A DNA stretch of 64,000 bases from Geminicoccaceae bacterium. GTDB lineage: Bacteria > Pseudomonadota > Alphaproteobacteria > Geminicoccales > Geminicoccaceae. The number at the start of each line of letters is the position of its first letter. The stretch's first letter is position 1. The stretch is from NCBI GenBank assembly GCA_020638465.1, contig JACKIM010000001.1:744001-808000 (forward strand), given 5' to 3'. Under the pieces are notes generated by a model. The model ran no database searches and was not told where the DNA came from. It worked only from the letters and a program-made list of their open reading frames with translations. Below are positions 1-9,395 of the stretch, one piece after another. The position numbers and the translations under genes are program-made.

Positions 1-465
1 CGATACGATCGGGTAGTAGAAGACACCATATTCGGAACAGATCTGGGCGAGCCTGTAGGGCATGCCTGCTCCGCAGGTCACACCCTGAATCAGCCCCCTG
101 GCGCCATCCAGCACGCCCCGGAGGACACGCTCACACCCCCCCATCTCCCACAGGACATTGAGGTGCAGACGCCCCTCACCGCCCCGCAGTTCGTGGGCGA
201 TCTTCGCCTGGCTGATAGCACCCTTGATCGAATAACTGATCAGTTCGTCATGACGCTCCTGCCGGTCCCGTCCTTCATAGAGGAGGGGGATGTATCCCCC
301 CTCCTCGTCAATCCAGTCGGCATTGACACCCGATATCGTTCCCACGCCGCCCGCTGCGGCCCAGGCTCCGGCAGAGCGGCCGTTGGAGACGGCAACACCC
401 TTGCCACCCTCTACCAGCGGCCAGACTTCCGCACCCGAGATGTTCATCGGCTGGACGATGCTCAT
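1..465 (-). CDS. Nitronate monooxygenase family flavin oxidoreductase (partial, N-terminal part)
   Basis: The first 155 codons are present and the 3' part runs off the left edge. The protein begins MSIVQPMNISG and contains VEGGKGVAVSNG, SAGAWAAAGGVGT, HLNVLWEMGG and GVTCGAGMP, which are typical of the FMN-dependent nitronate monooxygenase / 2-nitropropane dioxygenase family (TIM barrel). Family members use FMN to oxidise nitronates, or act as NAD(P)H-dependent flavin oxidoreductases; the true substrate here is unknown. The ATG is preceded by a good ribosome-binding site (AAGGGAG) and lies 26 bases after the pnp stop, so it probably ends the rpsO-pnp transcript. A relative of this type next to pnp is common in alphaproteobacteria (recalled family knowledge). 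Confidence 0.85.
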   Translation of the reverse strand, partial: MSIVQPMNISGAEVWPLVEGGKGVAVSNGRSAGAWAAAGGVGTISGVNADWIDEEGGYIPLLYEGRDRQERHDELISYSIKGAISQAKIAHELRGGEGRLHLNVLWEMGGCERVLRGVLDGARGLIQGVTCGAGMPYRLAQICSEYGVFYYPIVS

Positions 466-491
466 GGGCGCGCTCCCTTGCTGGACGACAT

Positions 492-2699
492 TCAGTTCGG
501 TGCCCGGTGGCGGCGGCGGCCATCGCCACCGCGCCGCTCGCCACGTTCCCCACGCGGTTCGCGATCGCCCCGCGGTTCACGTGGCCTGCGTTCGATTTCG
601 GAAACCTCACCGGTCTCCTGATCGACCGCGCGCATGCTCAGCTTGACCTTGCCGCGATCGTCGACCGCCAGAACCACGACCTTGACCTCATCACCCTCGT
701 TGATGACGTCGGTCACCTTCTCGACGCGCTCATTGGCAAGTTCGGAGATGTGACAAAGGCCATCCTGCTGCCCCAGGAAGGTAATGAATGCGCCGAAATC
801 GACGACCCGGGCCACCTTCCCATTGTACACCTTGCCGATCTCGGGTTTGGCGGTGAGACCGTATATCCAGTCGACCGCGCGCTGGGCGGCAACCGCATCG
901 GTGGAAGCGACCTTGACCATGCCGGTATCGTCGATATCGACCTTGGTCCCGGTAGTCTCGGTGATCTCGCGGATCATCTTGCCACCTGGTCCAATCACCG
1001 CGCCGATCTTGTCCTGCGGGATCTGCAATGTGATCACCCGAGGTACTGAATCGCGCATCTCAGGACGCGGGATGCCGATGCATTTGGCCATCTCGCCCAG
1101 TATGTGGATACGCCCCGCCTTTGCCTGATCGAGAGCGACCTGCATGATCTCCTCGGTAATGCCGGCGATCTTGATGTCCATCTGCAGCGAGGTGACACCG
1201 GCTTCCGTACCGGCGACCTTGAAATCCATGTCTCCAAGATGATCCTCATCACCAAGGATGTCGGAGAGCACCTCGAAGCGGTCACCTTCCTTGATCAGCC
1301 CCATGGCGATACCAGCGACCGGGCGGGGCATGGGCACACCGGCATCCATCAACGCCAGCGATGTGCCGCAAACCGTGGCCATCGACGATGAACCGTTGCT
1401 TTCGGTGACCTCCGAAACCACGCGGATGGTGTAGGGGAACGCCTCCTTGCCGGGAAGCAGCGGGTGAGTCGCACGCCAGGCGAGCTTGCCGTGACCGACC
1501 TCCCGACGACCGGGCGAACCGATACGCCCCGTCTCACCCACCGAATAGGGCGGGAAGTTGTAGTGCAGCATATAGTTCTGCCGCATGTCACCTTCGAGCG
1601 CGTCGATCAGCTGTTCGTCCTGACCAGTGCCGAGAGTGGCCACCACCAGCGCCTGAGTTTCACCGCGGGTGAACAGCGCTGAGCCATGAACACGGGGCAG
1701 AACACCAACCTCAGCCACGATCGGCCGTACCGTCCGGGTATCACGCCCGTCGATGCGGGGCTTGCCATCAAGAATCGAGCCGCGAACGATTTCCTGCTCG
1801 AGATGCTTGAATTCGCCGGCGACAACCAGTTTCTGGTCGACATCCGCGTCTTCGGCCATGAAAGCGGTCATCGCCTGGTCGCGCACGACGGCCACCTTCG
1901 CGGTGCGTTCCTGCTTGACCCGCTCCGCGTAAGCTTCACGCAACGGCGTCTCGAAACGCTCCTTCATCTGGCCGTAAAGGACGCTGTTATCGACCTCCTT
2001 CAGATCCCAGGGCTCCTTGGCACAGGCCTTGGCCAGCTCGATGATGAGATCGATGGCGGGCTGGAAACCCCGATGGCCGAACATGACGGCCTTGAGCATG
2101 GTATCCTCGGAAAGCTCATGGGCTTCCGATTCAACCATCATCACGGCGTCCCGGGTACCTGCGACCACCAGATCGAGCTTGCTTTCCTTGACCTGCTCGA
2201 TCGTCGGATTGAGGATGAAGGCGCCATCGACATACCCGACCCGCGCCCCGCCGATGGGACCGAGAAAGGGAACACCGCTGATCGTCAAGGCTGCACTGGT
2301 GGCAATCATCGACAACACGTCAGGATCGGTCTCGCCATCATGGGCGAGCACCGTGACGATGACCTGCGTCTCGTTCTTGAAACTTGACGGAAAGAGGGGG
2401 CGGATCGGCCGATCGATCAGGCGTGATGTCAGCGTCTCCTTCTCCGAGGGACGTCCCTCGCGCTTGAAGAAGCCACCTGGAATCTTGCCTGCAGCGAATG
2501 TCTTTTCCTGATAATTGACGGTTAGCGGGAAGAAATCCTGGCCCGGCTTGACAGACCGCGCGGCTGTCGCCGTGGCCAGGACAACCGTCTCGCCGAGCGT
2601 GGCGAGAACCGCACCGTCCGCCTGTCGGGCGATACGGCCGCTCTCGAGCCTGAGCGGCTTGCCGCCCCACTCGGTCTCTTTCACGGTGACTTGAAACAT
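492..2699 (-). CDS. pnp: Polyribonucleotide nucleotidyltransferase (PNPase)
   Basis: This is a full-length 735-residue protein, normal for the family. Two RNase PH domains (about residues 15-145 and 320-460) flank a helical linker, followed by a KH domain with the motif GAVIGPGGK and an S1 domain (VVDFGAFITF, GLCHISEL). It degrades RNA 3' to 5' by phosphorolysis and works as a trimer in the degradosome. The C-terminal tail after S1 is rich in Arg and Gly, as in many alphaproteobacterial PNPases. The start ATG (MFQVTVKE) follows two RNA hairpins between rpsO and pnp, the position where E. coli pnp is autoregulated through RNase III cleavage. Downstream is the flavin oxidoreductase gene. Confidence 0.98.
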   Translation of the reverse strand: MFQVTVKETEWGGKPLRLESGRIARQADGAVLATLGETVVLATATAARSVKPGQDFFPLTVNYQEKTFAAGKIPGGFFKREGRPSEKETLTSRLIDRPIRPLFPSSFKNETQVIVTVLAHDGETDPDVLSMIATSAALTISGVPFLGPIGGARVGYVDGAFILNPTIEQVKESKLDLVVAGTRDAVMMVESEAHELSEDTMLKAVMFGHRGFQPAIDLIIELAKACAKEPWDLKEVDNSVLYGQMKERFETPLREAYAERVKQERTAKVAVVRDQAMTAFMAEDADVDQKLVVAGEFKHLEQEIVRGSILDGKPRIDGRDTRTVRPIVAEVGVLPRVHGSALFTRGETQALVVATLGTGQDEQLIDALEGDMRQNYMLHYNFPPYSVGETGRIGSPGRREVGHGKLAWRATHPLLPGKEAFPYTIRVVSEVTESNGSSSMATVCGTSLALMDAGVPMPRPVAGIAMGLIKEGDRFEVLSDILGDEDHLGDMDFKVAGTEAGVTSLQMDIKIAGITEEIMQVALDQAKAGRIHILGEMAKCIGIPRPEMRDSVPRVITLQIPQDKIGAVIGPGGKMIREITETTGTKVDIDDTGMVKVASTDAVAAQRAVDWIYGLTAKPEIGKVYNGKVARVVDFGAFITFLGQQDGLCHISELANERVEKVTDVINEGDEVKVVVLAVDDRGKVKLSMRAVDQETGEVSEIERRPREPRGDREPRGERGERRGGDGRRRHRAPN

Positions 2700-2718
2700 G
2701 GAATTTGCCTTTCATGGA

Positions 2719-2762
2719 CCTGCCGGACGGCAGGCGGCGGACCCGCGTGATTACGGGTCCGC
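2719..2762 (-). promoter_or_regulatory. Tandem RNA hairpins in the rpsO-pnp spacer
   Basis: Two inverted repeats fill the 76-base gap. One has 9-bp perfect arms (GCGGACCCG at 2737-2745 and its complement at 2754-2762) with an 8-base loop. The second, CCTGCCG/CGGCAGG at 2719-2734, lies closer to pnp. Neither is followed by a T run on the minus strand, so they look like processing/autoregulation hairpins rather than a plain terminator. The link to RNase III/PNPase autoregulation is by analogy with E. coli. Confidence 0.6.
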
Positions 2763-2775
2763 ACGATCTGCCGGA

Positions 2776-3045
2776 TCAGCGACGCAGGCCGAGCTTGCCG
2801 ATCAACTCCTGGTAACGTGCGGCATTGTTCCGCTTGACATAGTCCAGAAGCCGGCGTCGCTGGCCGACCATCATCAACAGACCACGGCGCGAAGCGAAAT
2901 CCTTCTGGTGCGTCTTGAGATGTTCCGTGAGATTGGTGATGCGCTCGGACAGGATGGCCACCTGCACCTCGGGCGATCCGGTATCGCCTTCCTTGGTGGC
3001 ATATTCCTTGATGACTTCTATCTTGCGCTCGGGCGTAATCGACAT
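2776..3045 (-). CDS. rpsO: 30S ribosomal protein S15
   Basis: At 89 residues this is the standard length. It starts MSITPERK and contains the S15 signature region (NLTEHLKTHQKDFASRRGL, LLDYVKR). S15 binds 16S rRNA early in assembly of the small-subunit platform. A GGAGGA ribosome-binding site precedes the ATG. It sits 33 bases after truB and is followed by the hairpin spacer and pnp, the conserved truB-rpsO-pnp order. Confidence 0.99.
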   Translation of the reverse strand: MSITPERKIEVIKEYATKEGDTGSPEVQVAILSERITNLTEHLKTHQKDFASRRGLLMMVGQRRRLLDYVKRNNAARYQELIGKLGLRR

Positions 3046-3078
3046 CGGATTCCTCCTCCAGATGAGACTTTCTCACCT

Positions 3079-4026
3079 TCACTGGGGGTTGAATACGCGG
3101 AGCGGACTGAGTTCCGCACCATGCAGCCGTGCCAGAGCGACGACCTCGCCTCCCTGCAACGCCTGAATGGTAACACCTTCCTCGTCATCGCCGATATCAT
3201 GGTTTTCGGGAAGACCCTGAACCAGACGCGGGGAGATGACGATGGATTGTCCGGAACGCAATCGCACCGCTTGCGGTTCCGTGAGGGCAAACGCCGGGAT
3301 GTCGGCCAGCGCCGTCCTCATCGAAACCAGAACCTGGGAAAGGCTGTCATCCGTGACAACCTGCTTGAGCGTATCGAGCGTGATGGCCTCGGCCTCATCG
3401 AATGCCCCCACACACAATCGCCGAAGCTCGCTCACATGAGCTTCGCAACCGAGTAACTCGCCAAGGTCACGCGCCAGGGCACGGACATAAGCCCCCTTGC
3501 CACACGTCACCTCGAAGACCGCATGATCCCTGTCCGGACGCCCGACCATCTCATAGGCGTCAATGCGGATCGGGCGGGGTTCGAGCTCGACCTTTTCCCC
3601 GCGCCGGGCGATATCGTAGGCCCGCTCGCCCTGGATCTTCACCGCCGCATAGACAGGCGGCCGCTGCAGGATGTCACCGACAAAATCGACCAGTGCTTCA
3701 CGAATGGCTTCATCGCCGGGGCGGTCATCGCTGGTCGCGACCACCTCGCCCTCGGAATCGTCCGTATCGCGCCGCTCACCGAAACGCATCGTGAAACGAT
3801 AGCGCTTGACCGATTCCATGACATACGAAACCGTCTTCGTCGCATCTCCCATGGCGATCGGCAACACTCCCGTCGCCAAGGGATCGAGTGTACCGCCATG
3901 ACCGACCTTGGCAGCGCGAGTCATGGCCTTGACCACGTTCACGACATGCGTGGAGGTCATGCCCGCTGGTTTGTCAATCACCAGCCACCCGTTTATCGGG
4001 CGGCCCCTTGAACGCCGTCTTGCCAT
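3079..4026 (-). CDS. truB: tRNA pseudouridine(55) synthase
   Basis: The protein has 315 residues. It contains the TruB motif GGTLDPLATGVLP with the catalytic Asp, plus KPAGMTSTHVV near the N terminus and a RAYDIARRG region. It converts U55 to pseudouridine in the T loop of tRNA. The C-terminal part (about 240-315) is PUA-like. The start follows rbfA by 9 bases, so both are probably translated from the same infB-rbfA-truB-rpsO mRNA. Confidence 0.97.
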   Translation of the reverse strand: MARRRSRGRPINGWLVIDKPAGMTSTHVVNVVKAMTRAAKVGHGGTLDPLATGVLPIAMGDATKTVSYVMESVKRYRFTMRFGERRDTDDSEGEVVATSDDRPGDEAIREALVDFVGDILQRPPVYAAVKIQGERAYDIARRGEKVELEPRPIRIDAYEMVGRPDRDHAVFEVTCGKGAYVRALARDLGELLGCEAHVSELRRLCVGAFDEAEAITLDTLKQVVTDDSLSQVLVSMRTALADIPAFALTEPQAVRLRSGQSIVISPRLVQGLPENHDIGDDEEGVTIQALQGGEVVALARLHGAELSPLRVFNPQ

Positions 4027-4035
4027 ACCTTCACT

Positions 4036-4479
4036 TCAACTTTCGCGTCGGTCGCGACCGAGTCCTTCATCGAGCAGTTGCTCGATCCGATCGACACGAT
4101 CAAGCGTATCGTCGGCAAGAAACCGGAGCTTCGGCGCATATTTGAGATTGATCCTGCGCGCCACCATACCACCGAAGCGGCCGGCCTCGCGTTTGAGCAA
4201 CTCAAGCACATCGGAGGCAATACCCGAATGCCCCAGCTGACTGATAAACACGGTAGCCTGACGCAGGTCGGGAGACATGCGCACTTCGAGAACCGTCAAC
4301 TGCGCATCCTGAAGCCGGGTATCATGAACCTCGCCACGGACGAGGCTCTCAGCCAGCACATGCCTGACCTGTTCCCCCACCTTCAGCTGCCGCTGCGATG
4401 GCTGCCCCTTTCCTTGCCGGCTGTCGTTCCGGCCCGCCGGGGGGCGGCTAGAGCGTGCGGGCAACTTCCTGCACCTCAT
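4036..4479 (-). CDS. rbfA: Ribosome-binding factor A
   Basis: The protein has 147 residues and the RbfA features PSQRQLKVGEQVRHVLAE and VLEVRMSPDLRQATVF. It is a KH-like fold that matures the 16S 5' end in the 30S subunit. The ATG chosen overlaps the end of infB by 32 bases and is preceded by GAGG at a suitable distance; this leaves a basic 26-residue N-terminal extension before the conserved PSQRQ start. No ATG occurs between it and PSQRQ, although a TTG at 4464 is possible. Confidence 0.95.
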   Translation of the reverse strand: MRCRKLPARSSRPPAGRNDSRQGKGQPSQRQLKVGEQVRHVLAESLVRGEVHDTRLQDAQLTVLEVRMSPDLRQATVFISQLGHSGIASDVLELLKREAGRFGGMVARRINLKYAPKLRFLADDTLDRVDRIEQLLDEGLGRDRRES

Positions 4480-7126
4480 AGGCCTCGATCACGTCACCCT
4501 GCCGGATGTCGTTGTAGCCCTCAATCGACATGCCGCACTCGAAACCCTGGCGAACCTCTCGCACGTCATCCTTGAAGCGCTTGAGCGAACCGAGCTCACC
4601 ATCATAGATGACAACATCGTCGCGAAGCAGCCTTGCTCGCGCACTGCGTTTCATCAGACCATCGATCACCATGCAACCGGCGATCTTCCCGACGCGGGAA
4701 ATGCTGAATACTTCGCGAATTTCGGAATGGCCGAGGATGACCTCGCGTGCTTCCGGCGCAAGCATGCCGGAGAGGACCGCCTTCATCTCGTCGAGCAACT
4801 CGTAGATGATCGAATAATAGCGGATCTCCAGCCCTTCGCGACGAGCCAGTTCGCGGGCCTGCGCATTGGCGCGGACATTGAAACCCACGACCAGAGCGCC
4901 TGAAGCCTGTGCCAGCGTGATATCACTTTCGGTGATGCCGCCAACGGCACCGAACAGGACGCGAACCTTCGCCTCATCGGTCCCGATCTTGTCGAGACCG
5001 GCCTGGATAGCCTCCAGCGAACCATGCACGTCCGACTTGATCACGACCGGCAATTCCTGGATCTCACCGGCCTTCAACTGGTTGAACATATCCTCCAGTG
5101 TCGCCTTGCCACCCGTGGCGGCAATCTGCTGACCACGCCGCTTGCGCTGGCGATAATCGACAATCTCGCGGGCCTTGCGTTCGTTGTCCACGACCGACAT
5201 GACATCGCCGGCTTCAGGAACACCATCAAGGCCGAGGATTTCCACCGGCATCGATGGTCCCGCCTCCTTGACGTTCCGGCCATGATCATCGACCAGCGCA
5301 CGAACACGACCCCACTGAGCACCGGCCACGACAATATCACCGACCCGTAACGTACCCTTCTGGACCAGAACGGTAGCGACCACGCCACGACCGCGATCAA
5401 GACGCGCCTCAATAATGAAGCCCTGGGCCTCGCGATCCGGATTGGCCTTGAGTTCCAGCAATTCCGCCTGAAGCTGGATGGCCTCGATCAACTTGTCGAG
5501 GTTCTGCTTCTTCGTGGCACTCACTTCCACGGCCTGCACATCACCGCCAAAATCCTCGACGACGATATCGTGACTGAGCAGTTCCTGCTTGACCCGCGAC
5601 GGATCCGCATCCGGAAGGTCGCATTTGTTGACCGCCACGACGACTGGAACACCCGCCGCCTTGGCGTGACTGATCGCCTCGATCGTCTGCGGCATGACAC
5701 CATCGTCGGCCGCAACCACCAATACCACGATGTCCGTCACCGACGCACCGCGAGCACGCATCGCCGTGAACGCGGCGTGACCGGGAGTATCGATGAAGGC
5801 AACCGGCGTACCGTGACCGATATCCACCTGGTAGGCACCGATGTGCTGGGTGATGCCACCCGCCTCGCCGCTGACCACATTGCTCTTGCGCAACGCATCG
5901 AGGAGCGACGTCTTTCCATGATCGACATGGCCCATTACCGTGACCACCGGCGGACGCGGCTTCAGGTCGCTGTCGTGGTCCTCGGCACCTTCGACACCGA
6001 CCTCGACATCCGATTCGCTGACTCGCTTGGGCGTATGACCGAACTCCGAAACAACAATCTCCGCCGTATCGGCGTCAATGGACTGGTTGATCGTCGCAAG
6101 GACACCATTACGCATCAGCACCTTGACCACTTCCGCACCGCGAATTGCCATCCGCGCCGCAAGTTCCTGCACCGTGATGGTCTCGGGAATTACAACTTCA
6201 CGGACCTGGGGCTCGTTGCTCGCCACTTTCGCCAGACGCTCGCGCTCACGCTGCCGCTTGAGCTTGGCAAGGCTGGGACCACGCACGGGCTCATCGTCGT
6301 CAGCACCCAGCGTCAGCTTGGAACCTCGCCGGTTGTCACGCTTGGCGGCACCACGCCCGGGCTTGCCCCGCCCACGTTCATCATCATCACCTTCGGCGCG
6401 ACGCGTGGACTTGGCCGGACGCTTGGCACTATCGGGGCGCGGTGCGGCCACGTCCTCACCGGAAACCACAGCCGGCTCATCGGCAACAACGACCTGATCC
6501 GCGGTGGCATCAGCCTGAACCTCTGCCTGCCGAGCCTTTTCGGTCTCCTCGGCGGCCTTGCGCTTGGCCTCTTCCTCGGCCAGCAGTCTCGCCGCCTGCT
6601 CTTCGGCCTTGCGCCGGGCATCTTCCTCTTCCTGACGACGTGCAGCTTCCTGCTCCTTGCGCAAGGCTGCGGCCGCCTCCTCCTCCTTGCGCCGGGCCAG
6701 CTCCTCGGCAGCACGGCGAGCATTCTCCTCCGCCCGCTTACGCGCTTCTTCCTCGTTCTTGCGCGCCTCGCTCAACGCCTTGAGCCGGACCTTCTTTTCC
6801 TCATCGGTCAGCGGCTTGAGGACCACCGGGCCGCGACCGGACTTGCCGCCTTGGTCCTGACGCGCCGAACGCCGGACTTCGCGCTCATCGCCCGCCCTTT
6901 CACCGCCACCCTTGCCGCCCCCGACGGCCGGCTTGCGCATCGAGCCGCCTGTGCCCGTACCGATCCGCCGTTTCTTCACCTCGACAGCGACCGGCTTGCT
7001 CCGCCCATGGCTGAAGCTCTGCCGGACAGTACCCTGTTCCACAGTCGTCTTGAGTTCGAGCTTGCCACCACCCGAGCGGTTCAACTCGATCCGGCCGCCA
7101 CGATCCTGCCCCTTCGCGTCACTCAT
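4448..7126 (-). CDS. infB: Translation initiation factor IF-2
   Basis: The protein has 892 residues. After a basic N terminus comes a long Ala/Glu/Arg/Lys-rich helical stretch (about 105-205), an Arg/Gly/Asp-rich linker, the IF2_N domain (about 310-365) and the GTPase domain. G1 is GHVDHGKT at 399-406, followed by DTPGH and NKCD. Beta-barrel domains 2 and 3 and the fMet-tRNA-binding C domain (GYNDIRQGDVIEAYE) follow. It delivers initiator tRNA to the 30S subunit and promotes subunit joining. Its start overlaps the ylxR-L7Ae gene by 8 bases and its end overlaps rbfA. Confidence 0.98.
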   Translation of the reverse strand: MSDAKGQDRGGRIELNRSGGGKLELKTTVEQGTVRQSFSHGRSKPVAVEVKKRRIGTGTGGSMRKPAVGGGKGGGERAGDEREVRRSARQDQGGKSGRGPVVLKPLTDEEKKVRLKALSEARKNEEEARKRAEENARRAAEELARRKEEEAAAALRKEQEAARRQEEEDARRKAEEQAARLLAEEEAKRKAAEETEKARQAEVQADATADQVVVADEPAVVSGEDVAAPRPDSAKRPAKSTRRAEGDDDERGRGKPGRGAAKRDNRRGSKLTLGADDDEPVRGPSLAKLKRQRERERLAKVASNEPQVREVVIPETITVQELAARMAIRGAEVVKVLMRNGVLATINQSIDADTAEIVVSEFGHTPKRVSESDVEVGVEGAEDHDSDLKPRPPVVTVMGHVDHGKTSLLDALRKSNVVSGEAGGITQHIGAYQVDIGHGTPVAFIDTPGHAAFTAMRARGASVTDIVVLVVAADDGVMPQTIEAISHAKAAGVPVVVAVNKCDLPDADPSRVKQELLSHDIVVEDFGGDVQAVEVSATKKQNLDKLIEAIQLQAELLELKANPDREAQGFIIEARLDRGRGVVATVLVQKGTLRVGDIVVAGAQWGRVRALVDDHGRNVKEAGPSMPVEILGLDGVPEAGDVMSVVDNERKAREIVDYRQRKRRGQQIAATGGKATLEDMFNQLKAGEIQELPVVIKSDVHGSLEAIQAGLDKIGTDEAKVRVLFGAVGGITESDITLAQASGALVVGFNVRANAQARELARREGLEIRYYSIIYELLDEMKAVLSGMLAPEAREVILGHSEIREVFSISRVGKIAGCMVIDGLMKRSARARLLRDDVVIYDGELGSLKRFKDDVREVRQGFECGMSIEGYNDIRQGDVIEAYEVQEVARTL

Positions 7127-7781
7127 TGCGTCCGTGACTTCCCTTCCTTTGACGGCATTGCTCGCCTCGCAATGCCCACGTATCCGGTATGACCATCTCT
7201 ACATCGCGAAAGCCTCGCAGCTTGCGCACGAGCGCGACCAACCTCATGGCAATCGCGCCTTCTTCCATCCATGCATAAACCAGCTCGTCACGCCCTACCT
7301 GACGACCGATCTCCTGCCGGGCAAATGCCTCGATGACGATACTGCCGTCACCAATCTGACGAAGCTTACGGGCGTCGCCGGCCGCATCCACGGACATGAT
7401 CAACACACCGCGCACAGCCGACGAAAGTGCTGGCCGCACCTGATCAAAACCAATGACCAGCTGTCCGGCACGTCGCGCCAACGAAAGCTGTTGCAGGCAG
7501 GCCTGCACCAGCAAGCGCTCGACGAGATCGGCCAACCCGCCATCAGCAATGGCCTTGCGACGCAACTCACGTGCGAAAAGATTCTTTCTCGTCGCCAGCA
7601 TCACCGCATCGCGAGATGCCTCCAGCCAGACACCGCGCCCGGGCAACTTTCCCGCAACATCGGGTACAATACGCCCTTCCGTGTCGGCAACATAGCGGAT
7701 CATGTCACGCGCGGGCACCCGTTCCCGATTCATCGCATTGCGACGAATCGGCCCGGAAACCTCCGCGGGTATGGCATCCAT
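7119..7781 (-). CDS. YlxR (DUF448) / L7Ae-like RNA-binding fusion protein
   Basis: The protein has 220 residues in two modules. Residues about 15-85 are YlxR-like (RVPARDMIRYV, GKLPGRGVWLEASR), and 95-190 are a ribosomal-L7Ae-like domain (LARRAGQLVIGFDQV). YlxR proteins bind RNA and affect RNase P and translation-gene expression in other bacteria; the exact role here is inferred. The fused form between nusA and infB is common in alphaproteobacteria. The gene lies 5 bases after nusA and overlaps infB by 8 bases, so the operon is tightly coupled. Confidence 0.9.
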   Translation of the reverse strand: MDAIPAEVSGPIRRNAMNRERVPARDMIRYVADTEGRIVPDVAGKLPGRGVWLEASRDAVMLATRKNLFARELRRKAIADGGLADLVERLLVQACLQQLSLARRAGQLVIGFDQVRPALSSAVRGVLIMSVDAAGDARKLRQIGDGSIVIEAFARQEIGRQVGRDELVYAWMEEGAIAMRLVALVRKLRGFRDVEMVIPDTWALRGEQCRQRKGSHGRNE

Positions 7782-7786
7782 GATCG

Positions 7787-9391
7787 TCAGGAGCGTTCCT
7801 CTCCGGTTTCAGGTTCGACAGCAATGCTATCCTCTCCACCTTCGTTGGAAGGCTCGACTTCAGGATTATCGCCTTCGCGCTCAGGTTCGATCCACCCCAA
7901 CTTCACCCTGGCGGCGAGAATGATCGCGCCCGCCTCCTCGCTGTCGACATCGACCTCGGGCAAAAGCTCGATGAACTCGTCGCCGGATAGATCGGCGAGA
8001 TCCTCAAGCGTCTTTACACCCTGCTTGGCCAGATCGACCACAGTAGCCAGGTCGAGCATCTCGAATTCGCGCAAGTCATCGGCGAGTCCCACCGAGTCGG
8101 CTTCCGCAACCAGCGCCTCTTCCTGTTCTTCGAAATAGGCATAAGCGCGTTCCTTCAGCGCCTCGGCTATTTCCTCGTCGAAGCCCTGAATGGCGGCCAG
8201 TTCTTCAACATCACTGTTAACGATTTCCTCTATCGAGGAGTATCCCTCGGTCGAGAGTAGTTGGGCGATAACCTCTTCGACATTCAACGCTTCAGTGAAC
8301 AACTGCGTTGTCTGGCGGAATTCGCGATTGCGCCGCTCGGACTCTTCGGTCTCCGAGACGATATCGATATCCCAGCCCGAAAGCTGCGATGCCAACCGCA
8401 CGTTCTGTCCACGACGGCCGATGGCAATATGTTGCATGTGATCGGGAACAATCACCTCAATGCGCTGGTTGTCGGGATCGAGCACAACCTTGCTCACCTC
8501 GGCCGGCGCCAGGGCATTGACAATGAAGGTAGCCTGATCGGCGGACCATGGAATGATATCCACCTTCTCGCCCATCAGTTCCTGCACGACGGCCTGCACA
8601 CGGCTCCCACGCATGCCGACACAAGCCCCCACGGGGTCGATGCTGCTGTCCTTGGAAATCACCGCGATCTTCGCACGGCTTCCCGGATCGCGCGCCACCG
8701 CCCGGATCTCGATAACACCATCGTAGATCTCAGGCACTTCCTGCTCGAACAGCTTCGCCATGAACTGCGGGTGAGTACGGGACAAGAAGATCTGCGGTCC
8801 CCGGGTCTCGTGGCGAACGTCGTAGATATAGGCGCGAATCCGATCCTTGGGGCGGAAAATCTCGCGTGGTATCAGGTCATCACGACGAACAACGGCCTCG
8901 CTGCGACCAAGGTCGATCAGCACGTTGCCATGTTCCATGCGCTTGACCTCACCGACGATAACCTCGCCGATGCGATCCTTGAATTCTTCGTACTGGCGTT
9001 CACGCTCGGCATCGCGCACCTTCTGCACGATGACCTGCTTGGCGCTCTGGGCGGCAATCCGTCCAAGATCGATCGGCGGGAGAGGATCCAGGATATGGTC
9101 GCCGATACCAGCTGCGGGATTGCGTTCTCTGGCATCGGGAAGGGAGATCTGCCGGGCATGATCCTCCACCTCCTCTGACACCTCCAGCTCGCGATAAAGC
9201 CGGATCTCACCGGTCTTGCGGTCAATCTCCGCAACGATCTCGTGTTCCAGACCATATTTCCGGCGCGCTGCGGTCTGGATGGCCTGCTCCAGCGCCTCGA
9301 TCACCTCGGCGGTGGAGATGCCCTTCTCCTGTGCCACGGTCTCGGCCACGCGAATCAGTTCGGCGCGTCCCAGGCCGGCACTCAGATCCAT
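7787..9391 (-). CDS. nusA: Transcription termination/antitermination factor NusA
   Basis: This is a full-length NusA: N-terminal RNA-polymerase-binding domain, S1 domain (about 130-200), two KH domains to about residue 345 (ACVGMRGSRVQAVVQEL, IAIGRRGQNVRLASQLSG), then two helix-hairpin-helix acidic repeats and an acidic tail. It controls pausing and termination. Two ATGs are possible: 9409, with no spacing to a Shine-Dalgarno sequence, and 9391 (MDLSAGLGRAEL), which has GGGAGA about 8 bases upstream. I chose the second. It directly follows rimP, matching the conserved rimP-nusA-infB operon. Confidence 0.97.
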   Translation of the reverse strand: MDLSAGLGRAELIRVAETVAQEKGISTAEVIEALEQAIQTAARRKYGLEHEIVAEIDRKTGEIRLYRELEVSEEVEDHARQISLPDARERNPAAGIGDHILDPLPPIDLGRIAAQSAKQVIVQKVRDAERERQYEEFKDRIGEVIVGEVKRMEHGNVLIDLGRSEAVVRRDDLIPREIFRPKDRIRAYIYDVRHETRGPQIFLSRTHPQFMAKLFEQEVPEIYDGVIEIRAVARDPGSRAKIAVISKDSSIDPVGACVGMRGSRVQAVVQELMGEKVDIIPWSADQATFIVNALAPAEVSKVVLDPDNQRIEVIVPDHMQHIAIGRRGQNVRLASQLSGWDIDIVSETEESERRNREFRQTTQLFTEALNVEEVIAQLLSTEGYSSIEEIVNSDVEELAAIQGFDEEIAEALKERAYAYFEEQEEALVAEADSVGLADDLREFEMLDLATVVDLAKQGVKTLEDLADLSGDEFIELLPEVDVDSEEAGAIILAARVKLGWIEPEREGDNPEVEPSNEGGEDSIAVEPETGEERS

Positions 9392-9395
9392 GAGA

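Noticed and set aside
5570..7192. A 540-codon open frame opposite infB
   Set aside because: It is a GC-rich shadow of infB with no recognisable domain; infB is certain.
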